From assembly GCF_001414055.1 (NCBI RefSeq), contig NZ_CP013002.1, positions 2,418,001 to 2,482,000 on the forward strand: a DNA stretch of 64,000 bases. Direction: 5' to 3'. Every line of letters starts with the position of its first letter. Position 1 is the first letter of the stretch. Both the position numbers and the translations under genes were made by a program. The notes below the pieces were generated by a model. It saw only the letters and a program-made list of their open reading frames with translations, had not been told where the DNA came from and searched no databases. Of this stretch, positions 35,522-43,814 are shown piece after piece. The DNA comes from Caulobacter henricii (lineage in GTDB: Bacteria; Pseudomonadota; Alphaproteobacteria; Caulobacterales; Caulobacteraceae).

Positions 35522-36511
35522 TCAGACGATACGCGGGTCTTCCTCGTCGCCCCGTTCGAGCCGGTCAATGGCCTTCTGGGCATTCTGGCGAACGACCGGA
35601 TCATCGCTGTCAACCGCGCGGCGGTACATGCTGAGCGCCGTCTCCAGATCAAACCGGACACCCTCTCCCGCCTCGCACATTACGCCCAGACGGTAATAGG
35701 CCGGCAGGTAGCCATGATCCGCAGACAGCTGATACCAGCGGATCGCCTCGACATAGTCGACCGGCACGCCCTCGCCGTTGTGATGCACCACGGCGACATT
35801 GGCCATGGCGATGGCCGAACCGTTGCGTGCGGCGGCCGTAAAGAGCTTCAGCGCCTCGGCATCGTCCTGGGGAACGCCGTTGCCGTTGGAATAGAGGGCA
35901 CCCAGATCGTTCATCGCGGCCGCCGAGCCTGCCACCACGGCCTTGTTCAACCAGAGAACGGCCTTGCGCATGTCGACACTGACCCCGCGCCCCTGCTGAT
36001 AGGCATTGGCCACCTGCACCATGCCGAGTTCGGAGCCGGCGTCCGCTGACCGACGGTACCAGCGCAGGGCTTCGACCAGGTCCGCCTCTATGCCGCCGCC
36101 GCCTTCATAGACGATGCCGACATTGTACAGGGCGTCCAGGTCGCCCAGTTCTGCCGCCTGACGGTAGAGACCCAGCGCCCTGCGCCGGTCTTCCGGAACG
36201 ACCTCGCCATCGAAATAGAGATTGCCCAGCTCCAGCATGGCCTCGGCCACGCCGGCCGCCACGCCCTTGGTGAGCCAGGCCTGCGCGGCCTTGACGTCAT
36301 ACTGCGCCCCTTCGGCATCAAGATAGGCGAAGGCCAGGTCGACATAGGCCGTGGCGTCCCCGGCTTCGGCGCGTTTCAGCAGGCCGGTAAAGACCGGATC
36401 AGCCAGGGACGTGACCACGGGGGACGACGCAGGCTGCTGGCGCGCCTGGGCCGTCGGGGCTGCCCCCAACGCAGCCAGTCCCAACAGGACCAAGAGCGCC
36501 TTTAAAATCAT
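35522..36511 (-). CDS. periplasmic Sel1-repeat protein
   Basis: This 329-residue protein has a signal peptide (ILKALLVLLGLAALGAAPTAQA) and then about seven Sel1-like repeats of 36 residues, such as AMLELGNLYFDGEVVPEDRRRALGLYRQAAELGD, visible between about residues 45 and 300. Sel1 repeats form an alpha-solenoid used as a protein-binding scaffold. The start at 36511 is placed at the signal peptide. The C-terminus is acidic (DRLERGDEEDPRIV). It lies between two helicase loci, divergent from the second, and no functional link is evident. Confidence 0.85.
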   Translation of the reverse strand: MILKALLVLLGLAALGAAPTAQARQQPASSPVVTSLADPVFTGLLKRAEAGDATAYVDLAFAYLDAEGAQYDVKAAQAWLTKGVAAGVAEAMLELGNLYFDGEVVPEDRRRALGLYRQAAELGDLDALYNVGIVYEGGGGIEADLVEALRWYRRSADAGSELGMVQVANAYQQGRGVSVDMRKAVLWLNKAVVAGSAAAMNDLGALYSNGNGVPQDDAEALKLFTAAARNGSAIAMANVAVVHHNGEGVPVDYVEAIRWYQLSADHGYLPAYYRLGVMCEAGEGVRFDLETALSMYRRAVDSDDPVVRQNAQKAIDRLERGDEEDPRIV

Positions 36512-36612
36512 GACCACCCCAGACAACCGCCCGATTGTTGCCGCCGGACGACGAGCGTCAAGCCTTGCTGCCTGAGAGGCGAGTTGGGCCGGCACTGCCC
36601 GGCAGCGACTGG

Positions 36613-36627
36613 AAACGGAAGGGGAAC
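36613..36627 (-). promoter_or_regulatory. LexA-like box GTTC-N7-GTTT before the Lhr-type helicase
   Basis: The reverse strand reads GTTCCCCTTCCGTTT, one mismatch from GTTC-N7-GTTC. It lies 19-33 bp upstream of the helicase start, in the divergent region with the Sel1-repeat gene, so repression would affect either or both. Together with the 35503 site it forms a pair with the same mismatch. Confidence 0.4.
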
Positions 36628-36645
36628 ATGCTATAGCCACAGGCA

Positions 36646-39096
36646 ATGCCCGCGGCCGCTGTCCTTCCTCCCCGCTTCCAGGCCTGGTTCGCCGCGCGCG
36701 GCTGGAACGCGCGTCCACATCAGTTGGCCATGCTGGACAAGGCCCAGGCCGGACGGAGCGCCCTGCTGATCGCCCCGACCGGCGGTGGCAAGACCCTGGC
36801 CGGCTTTCTGCCCAGCCTGATTGACCTTTCGCAGCGCTCGCCCCGCAACACGCCGGCCGGCGTGCACACGTTGTACATTTCGCCGCTCAAGGCCCTGGCA
36901 GTGGATGTCGAACGCAATCTGATGACTCCGATCCGGGAGATGGGGCTGAAGATCGTCGCTGAAAGCCGCACCGGCGATACCGGCGAAAGCCGCAAGGCGC
37001 GCCAGAGGTTGAAGCCGCCGGACATCCTGCTGACCACGCCCGAGCAACTGGCCCTGTTCTGTGCCTGGGAAGGGGCCAGAGAGTACTTCGCCGACCTGGC
37101 CTGCGTGATCGTCGACGAGGCGCACGCGATCTGGCCGTCCAAGCGCGGCGACCTCCTGGCCCTGCACCTGGCGCGCCTTCAGCAGTTTGCCCCGAATATG
37201 CGGCGCGTCGGCCTGTCGGCGACCGTAGACGATCCCGATCTGGTGCGGCGCTGGCTGGGTGCCGGAGGCCAAGACAGTGTCGATCTCGTCCTCGGCTCCG
37301 GCGGCGCCCCGCCGGTCGTCGAGGTTCTGGTGTCCGGCGGCCGGGTGCCGTGGGCCGGCCACACCGCCGAACACGCCATGGCCGAGGTCTATGAGATCAT
37401 CAAGGGATCGAAGACAGCCCTGGTCTTCGTCAACACGCGCTTCCAGGCCGAGTTCGCCTTCCAGAAGCTGTGGGAACTGAACGACGAAGGCCTGCCGATC
37501 GCCCTGCACCACGGCAGCCTGTCCGCCGAACAGCGGCGCAAGGTCGAATCCGCCATGGCCCGGGGCGCACTGCGGGCCGTGGTCTGCACCTCGACCCTCG
37601 ACATGGGCATCGACTGGGGCGACGTCGACCTGGTCATCCAGCTGGCCGCCCCCAAGGGGGCCTCCCGGATGGTGCAGAGGATCGGTCGCGCCAATCACAG
37701 GCTGGATGAGCCCAGCCGCGCGATCTTCGTGCCCGCCAGCCGCTTTGAAATGCTGGAGTGCCGCGCCGCCGCCGACGCCATCCTTGAAAACCACCTGGAC
37801 GGAGATCCTGAGCGGATCGGAGCCCTGGATGTCCTGGCCCAGCATGTGATGGGCTGCGCCTGTTCCGAGCCCTTCGACCTCTTGTCGCTTTATGACGAGG
37901 TCCGCTCGGCGGGACCCTATTCTTCCCTGTCCTGGGAGGATTTCGAGGCGGTCGTCGACTTCGTCTCGACCGGTGGATACGCCCTCAAGACCTATGACAA
38001 GTTCCGCCGCATCGTGCCGGGGCCAGATGGTCTCTGGCGCGCCCGCAATGCCCAGACGGTTCAGCGGCACCGGATGAATGTCGGGGCCATCGTCTCACCG
38101 GCCACCGTCAATGTCCGGGTCGGCGGCGGCAAGCGCCCCGTGGGCGGGCGCAAGATCGGCGAGGCCGAGGAAGGCTATTTCGAGCAGCTGACCCCGGGCG
38201 ACACCTTCGTCTTCGCCGGCCAGGTCTGGCGCTTCAACAGTATCGTCGGTGCTGACGCCTTCGTCAGCCCGGCGCCGGCGGATGATCCCAAAATGCCCAG
38301 CTGGGGCGGATCGAAGTTCCCGCTGTCGACCTATCTGGCCAGCCGCGTGCGGACCATGATGCACGACGAGACGGAATGGACCGCCCTGCCCCCGGACGTC
38401 CAGGAATGGCTGGCCTGGCAGAAACTGCGCTCAGCCCTGCCGGGCGAGGACGAGATGCTGCTTGAGACCTTTCCGCGCGGCAAACGCTTTTACCTCGTCT
38501 GCTACCCCTTCGACGGCCGTCTGGCCCACTCGACCCTGGCCATGTTGCTGACCCGGCGTCTCGACCGTCTCGGGGTCGGTCCCCTCGGATTTGTCTGCAA
38601 CGACTATGCGATCAGCCTCTGGTCGCTCAAGCCGATGAGCGACCTGGATCTTGAGGCCCTGTTCGACCAGGACATGCTGGGTGACGACCTCGAGGCCTGG
38701 CTGGAGGAGAGCTTCATGATGAAGCGGACCTTCAAGGCCTGCGCCCTGATCGCCGGCCTGATCGAGCGGCGCTATCCGGGAGAGGAGAAGTCCGGCCGGC
38801 AGGTGACCTTTTCGACCGACCTGATCTACGACGTCCTGCGCCGCCACCAGCCCGACCATCTTCTGCTCAGATGCGCCCGCGAAGACGCCGCCAGCGGCCT
38901 GCTGGACGTGGCGCGACTGGGCGACATGCTGGCACGCATCAAGGGCAGGATCCACCACGTCGCCCTGGACCGTGTCTCGCCCTTCGCCGTGCCGCTGATG
39001 CTGGAAATCGGCCGGGAGCGAGCGCCCGGCGACGCCGCCGGCGAGATGATCCTGGCGGAAGCCGAGGAAGACCTGATCGCCGAGGCCATGGCTTGA
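36646..39096 (+). CDS. ligase-associated DNA damage response DEXH-box helicase (Lhr-like)
   Basis: This 816-residue helicase of the Lhr-type group is found with PdeM and an ATP-dependent ligase in a DNA end-repair cassette. Motifs: Walker A APTGGGKTLAGF (43-54), LYISPLKALAVDV, DEAH in CVIVDEAHAIW, SAT in VGLSATVDD, and motif VI RMVQRIGRANHRLDEPSR. A long C-terminal winged-helix/core follows. It is coupled to pdeM through overlapping stop/start (TTGA). The ligase and exonuclease members usually found in this set are not next to it here. Confidence 0.93.
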   Translation: MPAAAVLPPRFQAWFAARGWNARPHQLAMLDKAQAGRSALLIAPTGGGKTLAGFLPSLIDLSQRSPRNTPAGVHTLYISPLKALAVDVERNLMTPIREMGLKIVAESRTGDTGESRKARQRLKPPDILLTTPEQLALFCAWEGAREYFADLACVIVDEAHAIWPSKRGDLLALHLARLQQFAPNMRRVGLSATVDDPDLVRRWLGAGGQDSVDLVLGSGGAPPVVEVLVSGGRVPWAGHTAEHAMAEVYEIIKGSKTALVFVNTRFQAEFAFQKLWELNDEGLPIALHHGSLSAEQRRKVESAMARGALRAVVCTSTLDMGIDWGDVDLVIQLAAPKGASRMVQRIGRANHRLDEPSRAIFVPASRFEMLECRAAADAILENHLDGDPERIGALDVLAQHVMGCACSEPFDLLSLYDEVRSAGPYSSLSWEDFEAVVDFVSTGGYALKTYDKFRRIVPGPDGLWRARNAQTVQRHRMNVGAIVSPATVNVRVGGGKRPVGGRKIGEAEEGYFEQLTPGDTFVFAGQVWRFNSIVGADAFVSPAPADDPKMPSWGGSKFPLSTYLASRVRTMMHDETEWTALPPDVQEWLAWQKLRSALPGEDEMLLETFPRGKRFYLVCYPFDGRLAHSTLAMLLTRRLDRLGVGPLGFVCNDYAISLWSLKPMSDLDLEALFDQDMLGDDLEAWLEESFMMKRTFKACALIAGLIERRYPGEEKSGRQVTFSTDLIYDVLRRHQPDHLLLRCAREDAASGLLDVARLGDMLARIKGRIHHVALDRVSPFAVPLMLEIGRERAPGDAAGEMILAEAEEDLIAEAMA

Positions 39097-39800
39097 CCCG
39101 GTTCGAACCCAGCCCCTGTGGCGGTCTTCAGATCACTCTTGCCGGAACCGGGGTCCTGTTGCGGGGCTCGGGGGCCCTGTGGCTGCAGACCGAGCGCACC
39201 CTGGTGGTGGCCGATCTGCACTTCGAGAAGGGCAGCAGCTACGCCGCCCGTTTCGGCCAGATGCTGCCGCCCTATGACACGCGCGAAACCCTGGATCGGC
39301 TGGATCGCGAGATCGCCGCCCTGTCGCCCGCCCGCCTGATCTTTCTCGGCGACAGCTTCCATGACGGCCAGGGCGAAAGCCGCCTGTCGGGCGAAGACGC
39401 CGACCGCCTGCGAGACCTGGCGCAGGGTCGGGACCTGGTCTGGGCCGTGGGCAATCATGACGAAGACGGTCCTCAGGACCTGCCTGGCGTGATTATCGAC
39501 GAAGCCTCGATGCTTGGCCTCGTTCTGCGCCACGAACCCCGGAACGGTCATCAGCCTGGCGAGGTGGCCGGTCACCTGCATCCGGCGGCGCGGGTTTCGA
39601 GCGGACGCGGCAGCGTGCGACGGCGCTGTTTCGTCACCGACGGGTCGCGGCTGATCCTTCCCGCCTTCGGGGCCTTTACGGGCGGACTGAATGTTCTGGA
39701 TGGAGCCTTTGCGGGCCTGTTCGAAAGCCCGATCCTGGCGGCGGCTCTGGGCAAGGACCGCCTTCATGCGATCGGGCCACGCTCGTTGCGGCCCGACTAG
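39093..39800 (+). CDS. pdeM: ligase-associated DNA damage response endonuclease PdeM
   Basis: This 235-residue calcineurin-type metallophosphoesterase has the metal-ligand blocks VADLHFEKG, LGDSFHD, VGNHDED and HLHP. It starts with a TTG whose last bases overlap the helicase stop (TTGA, 39093-39096); no ATG is available near that position, and the conserved sequence starts at once. The pair helicase plus PdeM is a known conserved module for processing broken DNA ends. Its N-terminal region forms an added beta segment before the metal site. Confidence 0.9.
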   Translation: MTRFEPSPCGGLQITLAGTGVLLRGSGALWLQTERTLVVADLHFEKGSSYAARFGQMLPPYDTRETLDRLDREIAALSPARLIFLGDSFHDGQGESRLSGEDADRLRDLAQGRDLVWAVGNHDEDGPQDLPGVIIDEASMLGLVLRHEPRNGHQPGEVAGHLHPAARVSSGRGSVRRRCFVTDGSRLILPAFGAFTGGLNVLDGAFAGLFESPILAAALGKDRLHAIGPRSLRPD

Positions 39801-39802
39801 AC

Positions 39803-40264
39803 CTACATATGCAGGGCTTGCTCCAGGGCGAAGGCGAGCGAAATCGCGGCCCCCGAGGTGAGGAGGGTCCGCATCCTGGGTCGCCAGGCCGGACCATCAT
39901 GATCCGAAACGTCCCAAACCCACTGCAGCAGGAAGACGAGCAGGAAACCTGACAATTGCCAGGCCGGCTCGAAGCGCAGTTCGCCGACCAGAAGGCCAAA
40001 GCCGGCCAGGGGGAAAAGAAGGGACAGGCCCAGGACCATCCAGCGTGGGCTGGGGTTTTCAATCTCAAGCCCCGTCCGCACGCCGCCGAAATAAGAGACC
40101 ATGGCGGTCGAATAGGCGAGCAGTGACAGCAGGGCCCCGCTCTGGGACCCGGCCGGCCCGTAGCAGAACAGACCCGACGCCACGAAGAAGGGTATCAGGG
40201 TCGCAAGGCCGAACACCCAAACCGCCGGCGGAGCCGGTACGCGATCCGCAGATGGCTCGCTCAT
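39803..40264 (-). CDS. DUF3429-family inner-membrane protein
   Basis: This 153-residue protein has four to five transmembrane helices and matches DUF3429 in layout: WVFGLATLIPFFVASG, LLSLLAYSTAMVSYFGGVRTG, WMVLGLSLLFPLAGFGLL and LSGFLLVFLLQWVWDV. Its function is unknown. The start at 40264 has AGGAG eight bases upstream. It converges with pdeM with almost no gap. Confidence 0.85.
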   Translation of the reverse strand: MSEPSADRVPAPPAVWVFGLATLIPFFVASGLFCYGPAGSQSGALLSLLAYSTAMVSYFGGVRTGLEIENPSPRWMVLGLSLLFPLAGFGLLVGELRFEPAWQLSGFLLVFLLQWVWDVSDHDGPAWRPRMRTLLTSGAAISLAFALEQALHM

Positions 40265-40385
40265 CAATCTACTCCTGCGGAGGGCCGCCCCCGCGACCTT
40301 CCCAACCCCGGCCGCGACTATACTCAGTCAGGCCGCGAGGTCCACGGAGGATATTTGCCGAGTGGATTCAAGCGTCCTGCGGCGG

Positions 40386-43300
40386 TCAGCGGGTATATAC
40401 CGACAGCCGGTTGAGGGTTTCGGTATCCAGAGCCCCCGAGGACGGCAGGCCCTGATCACGCTGATAGGCGGCGATCGCCATGCGCAGGGCCGGCGAGGCA
40501 ACGCCGTCACGCGGCCCCTGATAATAGCCCAGTTGCGACAGCACGCGCTGCGCCGTTCCCAGACCGGCCGACGCCGAAGCGGTGGCGGTAGTCGGGATCA
40601 CCGAAGCATTCACGGTCTGGGCGCGGAATCCCATGGCGGACCGGTCGGCCGTGCGCTGGGCCTCGGCCGTCAGCTGTGGCCGTAGCGCCGCCGCCCGCGC
40701 CTTGGAAGTCGCATCCCCCGCGCGGCCGGCGATCACGTACCACTTGTAGGCTTCAGCCGGATTCTGGCTGACGCCCCAGCCGCCTTCATAGAGCTGAGCC
40801 AGATTGAACTGGCTGTCGACGAGACCCTGATCGGCGGCCTTGCGGAACCAGCTGGCCGCCGTGGTCGAGTTCTTGGAGCCGCCCTCGCCCTTGAAATAGA
40901 ACAGGGCCAGGTTGTGCATCGCGCGCGGATCACCGGCGATGGCCGCCCGCTCGGTCCAGCGACGGGCCTCGACGAGGTCCTTCTTCACACCGCCCTCGCC
41001 CATCTCGTACATCTTGCCGAGATAGAACTGGGCGCGCGGCAGGCCGAGATTGGCTGCCTTGCGCAGGACTTCGACGCCGGAACGATCCTTGGCCTCGATC
41101 TTTCGGACACCCTCATCGAACAGCGCCTGGGCATTTTCCTGCGGCGGCGCGGGCGGCGGCAGCGCCGTCTCGGGCGTGGCCGGGGTGATCAGCTGCGGTG
41201 ACAGGGCCACGGCGGCGCGCGGCGCGCCGGGCGTGGTGTCGGCTTCCGCCGTCTGGATCTCGACTTCGGCCTTGCGGCCCGCGATGGACTGGGCCACGCG
41301 ATCCGGCATCTCGCCCTGGCCATGGTCGGGCAGCAGCAGGCCCGCCACACCCGCGCCCATGGCCCCGGCGACGCCGAACACCATCAGGGCCGTTGCGACC
41401 GTCGAACCGACCCGACGCTTGGCCGGCTTGATCGAGGCCTTGGATCCGAAACCGGCAAATAGCGAAGGTCGCGCCGGCTTGTCCTTGGACTTGCTGTCCT
41501 TCTTGTCCTTCTTGGCCTTCACGTCAGCGACGGCCGCAGCGCGCGCGGCGGCGCGGGCCTGTTCGATCACTTCACGCGTCGACAGCGGTCGCGAGGGCTC
41601 CATCGACTCCGGAGCCTCCGGTGCCGAGAAAGAACCGAAGTCGGAGGCCGGCGCGAAGCTTTCAACCGCCTCGGACGGTTCCTGGCCAACAAAGCCGTCT
41701 GCGGCCTCATAGTCGTCGTCATCAAAGCCCGGAGGCTCGGGATCGACGGCGGGGAAGGCTGCGACCTCAAAGACGGGTGCGCGCGGCGCTGGGGCCGGAG
41801 CCGGCGTATTGAAAACGTCCTCATCGACAGCGGGCTCGCCACCGAAGGAGTAGCTGCTGGTCTCGAACGGCGACACCGCGGGCGCACGAACCACCGGAGC
41901 CGGTGCCGGTGCCGCCGTCGCAATGGGCTGTGCCACGGCCTGTTCGGCCAGCTTGCGCTGAGCGTCGCCGAGGCGGCTGTCGATCTTCTCGCGGGCTTCG
42001 TCCAGCATCCGCGCGGTCCGCTCTTCGCTCTGGCGAATGCGGTCGATCAGTTCCTGGGAGGAGCGCTCATGACGCTGGTTCAGGCGATCCGTGACGCGGG
42101 TGACCTGCTCGCCAACATCGTCGATGGCCAGGGCATTGCGCCGCTCGGCATTTCCGATCCGCTCAGCGAGCTTCTCGGTGATGCGGGCGATTTCATTGCC
42201 GAGCTTCTCCAGAGCCTGGGCCTGGACACTGTCCGCACGGTTGAGCTTGTGTTCGACCGTCGAAGCGATACGCGCCACTTCGCCGCCGACCTGCTCGATC
42301 GCGGCAGCATTGCGGCTTTCAGCGGCCTGGACCCGGCGATTGAAGGCGTCAGCGACACCCACGACCTCACGCCCCATGCGCTCTATGGCCTGGGCCGAGC
42401 GTTGTTCGGCGGCCTGCACATGCGCAGCCATCTCGCCGAGTTTCTGCTCCATCCGGTCAAAACGGCCATCGGCGCTGTCGCGCAGCTTGGCCGCCATCTC
42501 AAGACGAGCAGCCTCCATGCGCCGGGTCAGGTCACCGGCCAGTTGGTCGAGGCGGTCCTGGACGCCGGCTGCGGGATTGCCACCCTCGACGGCCTGCAGT
42601 CGACCATCCAGGGCGGAGAATGAGGAGCCGAGTTCACGCAGGGCTTCGGCGGTGCGGGTCTCAGCCGCTTCAAGCCTTTGTCCCAGGCGAGCCACAACGT
42701 CTTCGACGAGGGCCGAAGTGTCCGTGGCGGGAGCTGGTTGGGAGTCCAGGCGGGCCTCAAGCGCGGCGATCGCTTCGCGGGTCCGCGCTTCGCCTTCGTA
42801 AAGATGCCCGGCAACCTTGCCCAGCGCGCCTTCAAGCGCCCTGAGGGCTTCAGCAGACCGTGGCCCAACCGCCTCGGCCTCCATGCGGCGCAGGCGTTCA
42901 GCAGAGCGCATCTGCTCGGTGCGGATCTCGTCGACCGCGCCTTCAAACCGGGCAGCGACTGCGATTTGCTCGCGTTCGGACAGGGCCAGACGGCTCAGTG
43001 CGCCGCGAACCGACTGGTCAATGCCCGTGATGGCGGCAGCGGACCGGCCCTCTGCGGCTTCGATCCGGTGGGTCAGACGGTCCAGTGCAATGGCGACGCG
43101 GCCGACTTCATCGGCAGGATGCTCGGCCATCTCGATACGGGAGGGCGCGTCCCCGTCCGAGGCGATATGCAGATAGGCATTGGTGCCACGATCCTGGGCG
43201 GAACGATCCTGGCCAGAGGCACCGACGATGTCGGCCGACGGCGCATCGGCACCCGGCCCTTCACCCTCGATGATCATGCGGTTGAGCCACTCGCCCAACG

Positions 43301-43388
43301 TCATGCCGGAGCGACGCGCGAGGTCCTTGGCGACCTCCCGTGCCTTGGGGTCTATCCCCTTTACGCTCCATGGCGCTGCGGCCGTCAT
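40386..43388 (-). CDS. podJ: polar organelle development protein PodJ
   Basis: This 1000-residue bitopic scaffold is a match to Caulobacter PodJ (about 974 residues), which organises the new pole and is needed for pili, holdfast and chemotaxis. The cytoplasmic part (about 1-640) is a long series of coiled coils (EKLGNEIARITEKLAERIGN and repeats alike) plus a Pro/Ala-rich linker. One transmembrane segment follows (VGSTVATALMVFGVAGAMGAG, near 670). The periplasmic part has three Sel1-type repeats (QFYLGKMYEMGEGGVKKDL) and a C-terminal peptidoglycan-binding domain (VLSQLGYYQGPRDGVAS). Its promoter has four GANTC sites and a CtrA half-site, as expected for cell-cycle control by GcrA/CcrM. Confidence 0.95.
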   Translation of the reverse strand: MTAAAPWSVKGIDPKAREVAKDLARRSGMTLGEWLNRMIIEGEGPGADAPSADIVGASGQDRSAQDRGTNAYLHIASDGDAPSRIEMAEHPADEVGRVAIALDRLTHRIEAAEGRSAAAITGIDQSVRGALSRLALSEREQIAVAARFEGAVDEIRTEQMRSAERLRRMEAEAVGPRSAEALRALEGALGKVAGHLYEGEARTREAIAALEARLDSQPAPATDTSALVEDVVARLGQRLEAAETRTAEALRELGSSFSALDGRLQAVEGGNPAAGVQDRLDQLAGDLTRRMEAARLEMAAKLRDSADGRFDRMEQKLGEMAAHVQAAEQRSAQAIERMGREVVGVADAFNRRVQAAESRNAAAIEQVGGEVARIASTVEHKLNRADSVQAQALEKLGNEIARITEKLAERIGNAERRNALAIDDVGEQVTRVTDRLNQRHERSSQELIDRIRQSEERTARMLDEAREKIDSRLGDAQRKLAEQAVAQPIATAAPAPAPVVRAPAVSPFETSSYSFGGEPAVDEDVFNTPAPAPAPRAPVFEVAAFPAVDPEPPGFDDDDYEAADGFVGQEPSEAVESFAPASDFGSFSAPEAPESMEPSRPLSTREVIEQARAAARAAAVADVKAKKDKKDSKSKDKPARPSLFAGFGSKASIKPAKRRVGSTVATALMVFGVAGAMGAGVAGLLLPDHGQGEMPDRVAQSIAGRKAEVEIQTAEADTTPGAPRAAVALSPQLITPATPETALPPPAPPQENAQALFDEGVRKIEAKDRSGVEVLRKAANLGLPRAQFYLGKMYEMGEGGVKKDLVEARRWTERAAIAGDPRAMHNLALFYFKGEGGSKNSTTAASWFRKAADQGLVDSQFNLAQLYEGGWGVSQNPAEAYKWYVIAGRAGDATSKARAAALRPQLTAEAQRTADRSAMGFRAQTVNASVIPTTATASASAGLGTAQRVLSQLGYYQGPRDGVASPALRMAIAAYQRDQGLPSSGALDTETLNRLSVYTR

Positions 43389-43390
43389 AC

Positions 43391-43499
43391 GAATCGTTCT
43401 CCCCGTACTTGGGGACCAACGCTAGTCACCGATTCCTGGGGTGTAAACGCGACCAAAACGCTAAATCTAGTGGGTTCGCGATTCATAAGTGGAGGAATC
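43391..43499. promoter_or_regulatory. cluster of four GANTC (CcrM) sites in the podJ promoter
   Basis: GANTC occurs at 43391-43395, 43431-43435, 43480-43484 and 43495-43499. In 66% GC DNA about 0.35 would be expected in 110 bp. GANTC is methylated by CcrM, and GcrA activates promoters carrying such sites. In Caulobacter podJ is known to be cell-cycle regulated, and this arrangement is consistent with GcrA control. Confidence 0.7.
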
Positions 43500-43544
43500 A
43501 GGGCGCAGCTCCAACCCTGTTTACCTTGATTAAAAAGCAAGGGG

Positions 43545-43563
43545 GTTAACGCGGGTTAACCAT
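43545..43563. promoter_or_regulatory. CtrA-type site (GTTAAC palindrome with TTAACCAT)
   Basis: GTTAAC-GCGG-GTTAAC at 43545-43560 is a perfect inverted pair, but the two TTAA are six rather than seven bases apart. The right half continues as TTAACCAT (43556-43563), which matches the CtrA half-site motif. It lies 36-54 bp before the 71-residue membrane protein and about 155 bp from podJ, so it could act on either. Confidence 0.5.
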
Positions 43564-43598
43564 TTGCCAGGCCGATTGTCGCAGGGCATGGATGACCC

Positions 43599-43814
43599 AT
43601 GGACCTACCCGTTACGATCACGACCCTCGTCGTGCTGCTGATCCTCGCCACCGTCTGCGGCTGGCGCGGCGCACGTCCCGCCAATATTCTCAAGGGTCCG
43701 CGCCTGATGCCGTGGCGGCCGCTGATGATGATCTGCGTCGTCGCCGCCATGCTGCTTCTGGTCCATCTTCTGAACCTTCTGGGCCTCGAGACAGGCCACC
43801 AGGCGCGTTATTAG
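43599..43814 (+). CDS. small two-helix membrane protein, unknown function
   Basis: This 71-residue protein has two hydrophobic segments (ITTLVVLLILATVCGW and PLMMICVVAAMLLLVHLLNLL) separated by a basic loop (RGARPANILKGPRLMPWR). The basic loop should be cytoplasmic. Conserved small membrane proteins of this type are widespread in Caulobacterales but without known role. It is divergent from podJ with a CtrA-like site near its start, so cell-cycle expression is plausible. It converges with the MprF-like gene, stops overlapping. Confidence 0.7.
   Translation: MDLPVTITTLVVLLILATVCGWRGARPANILKGPRLMPWRPLMMICVVAAMLLLVHLLNLLGLETGHQARY

Noticed and set aside
39098..39115. second tRNA-like GGTTCGAACCC stretch
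   Set aside because: It is the start of pdeM coding sequence, and no acceptor stem or D-arm is present.
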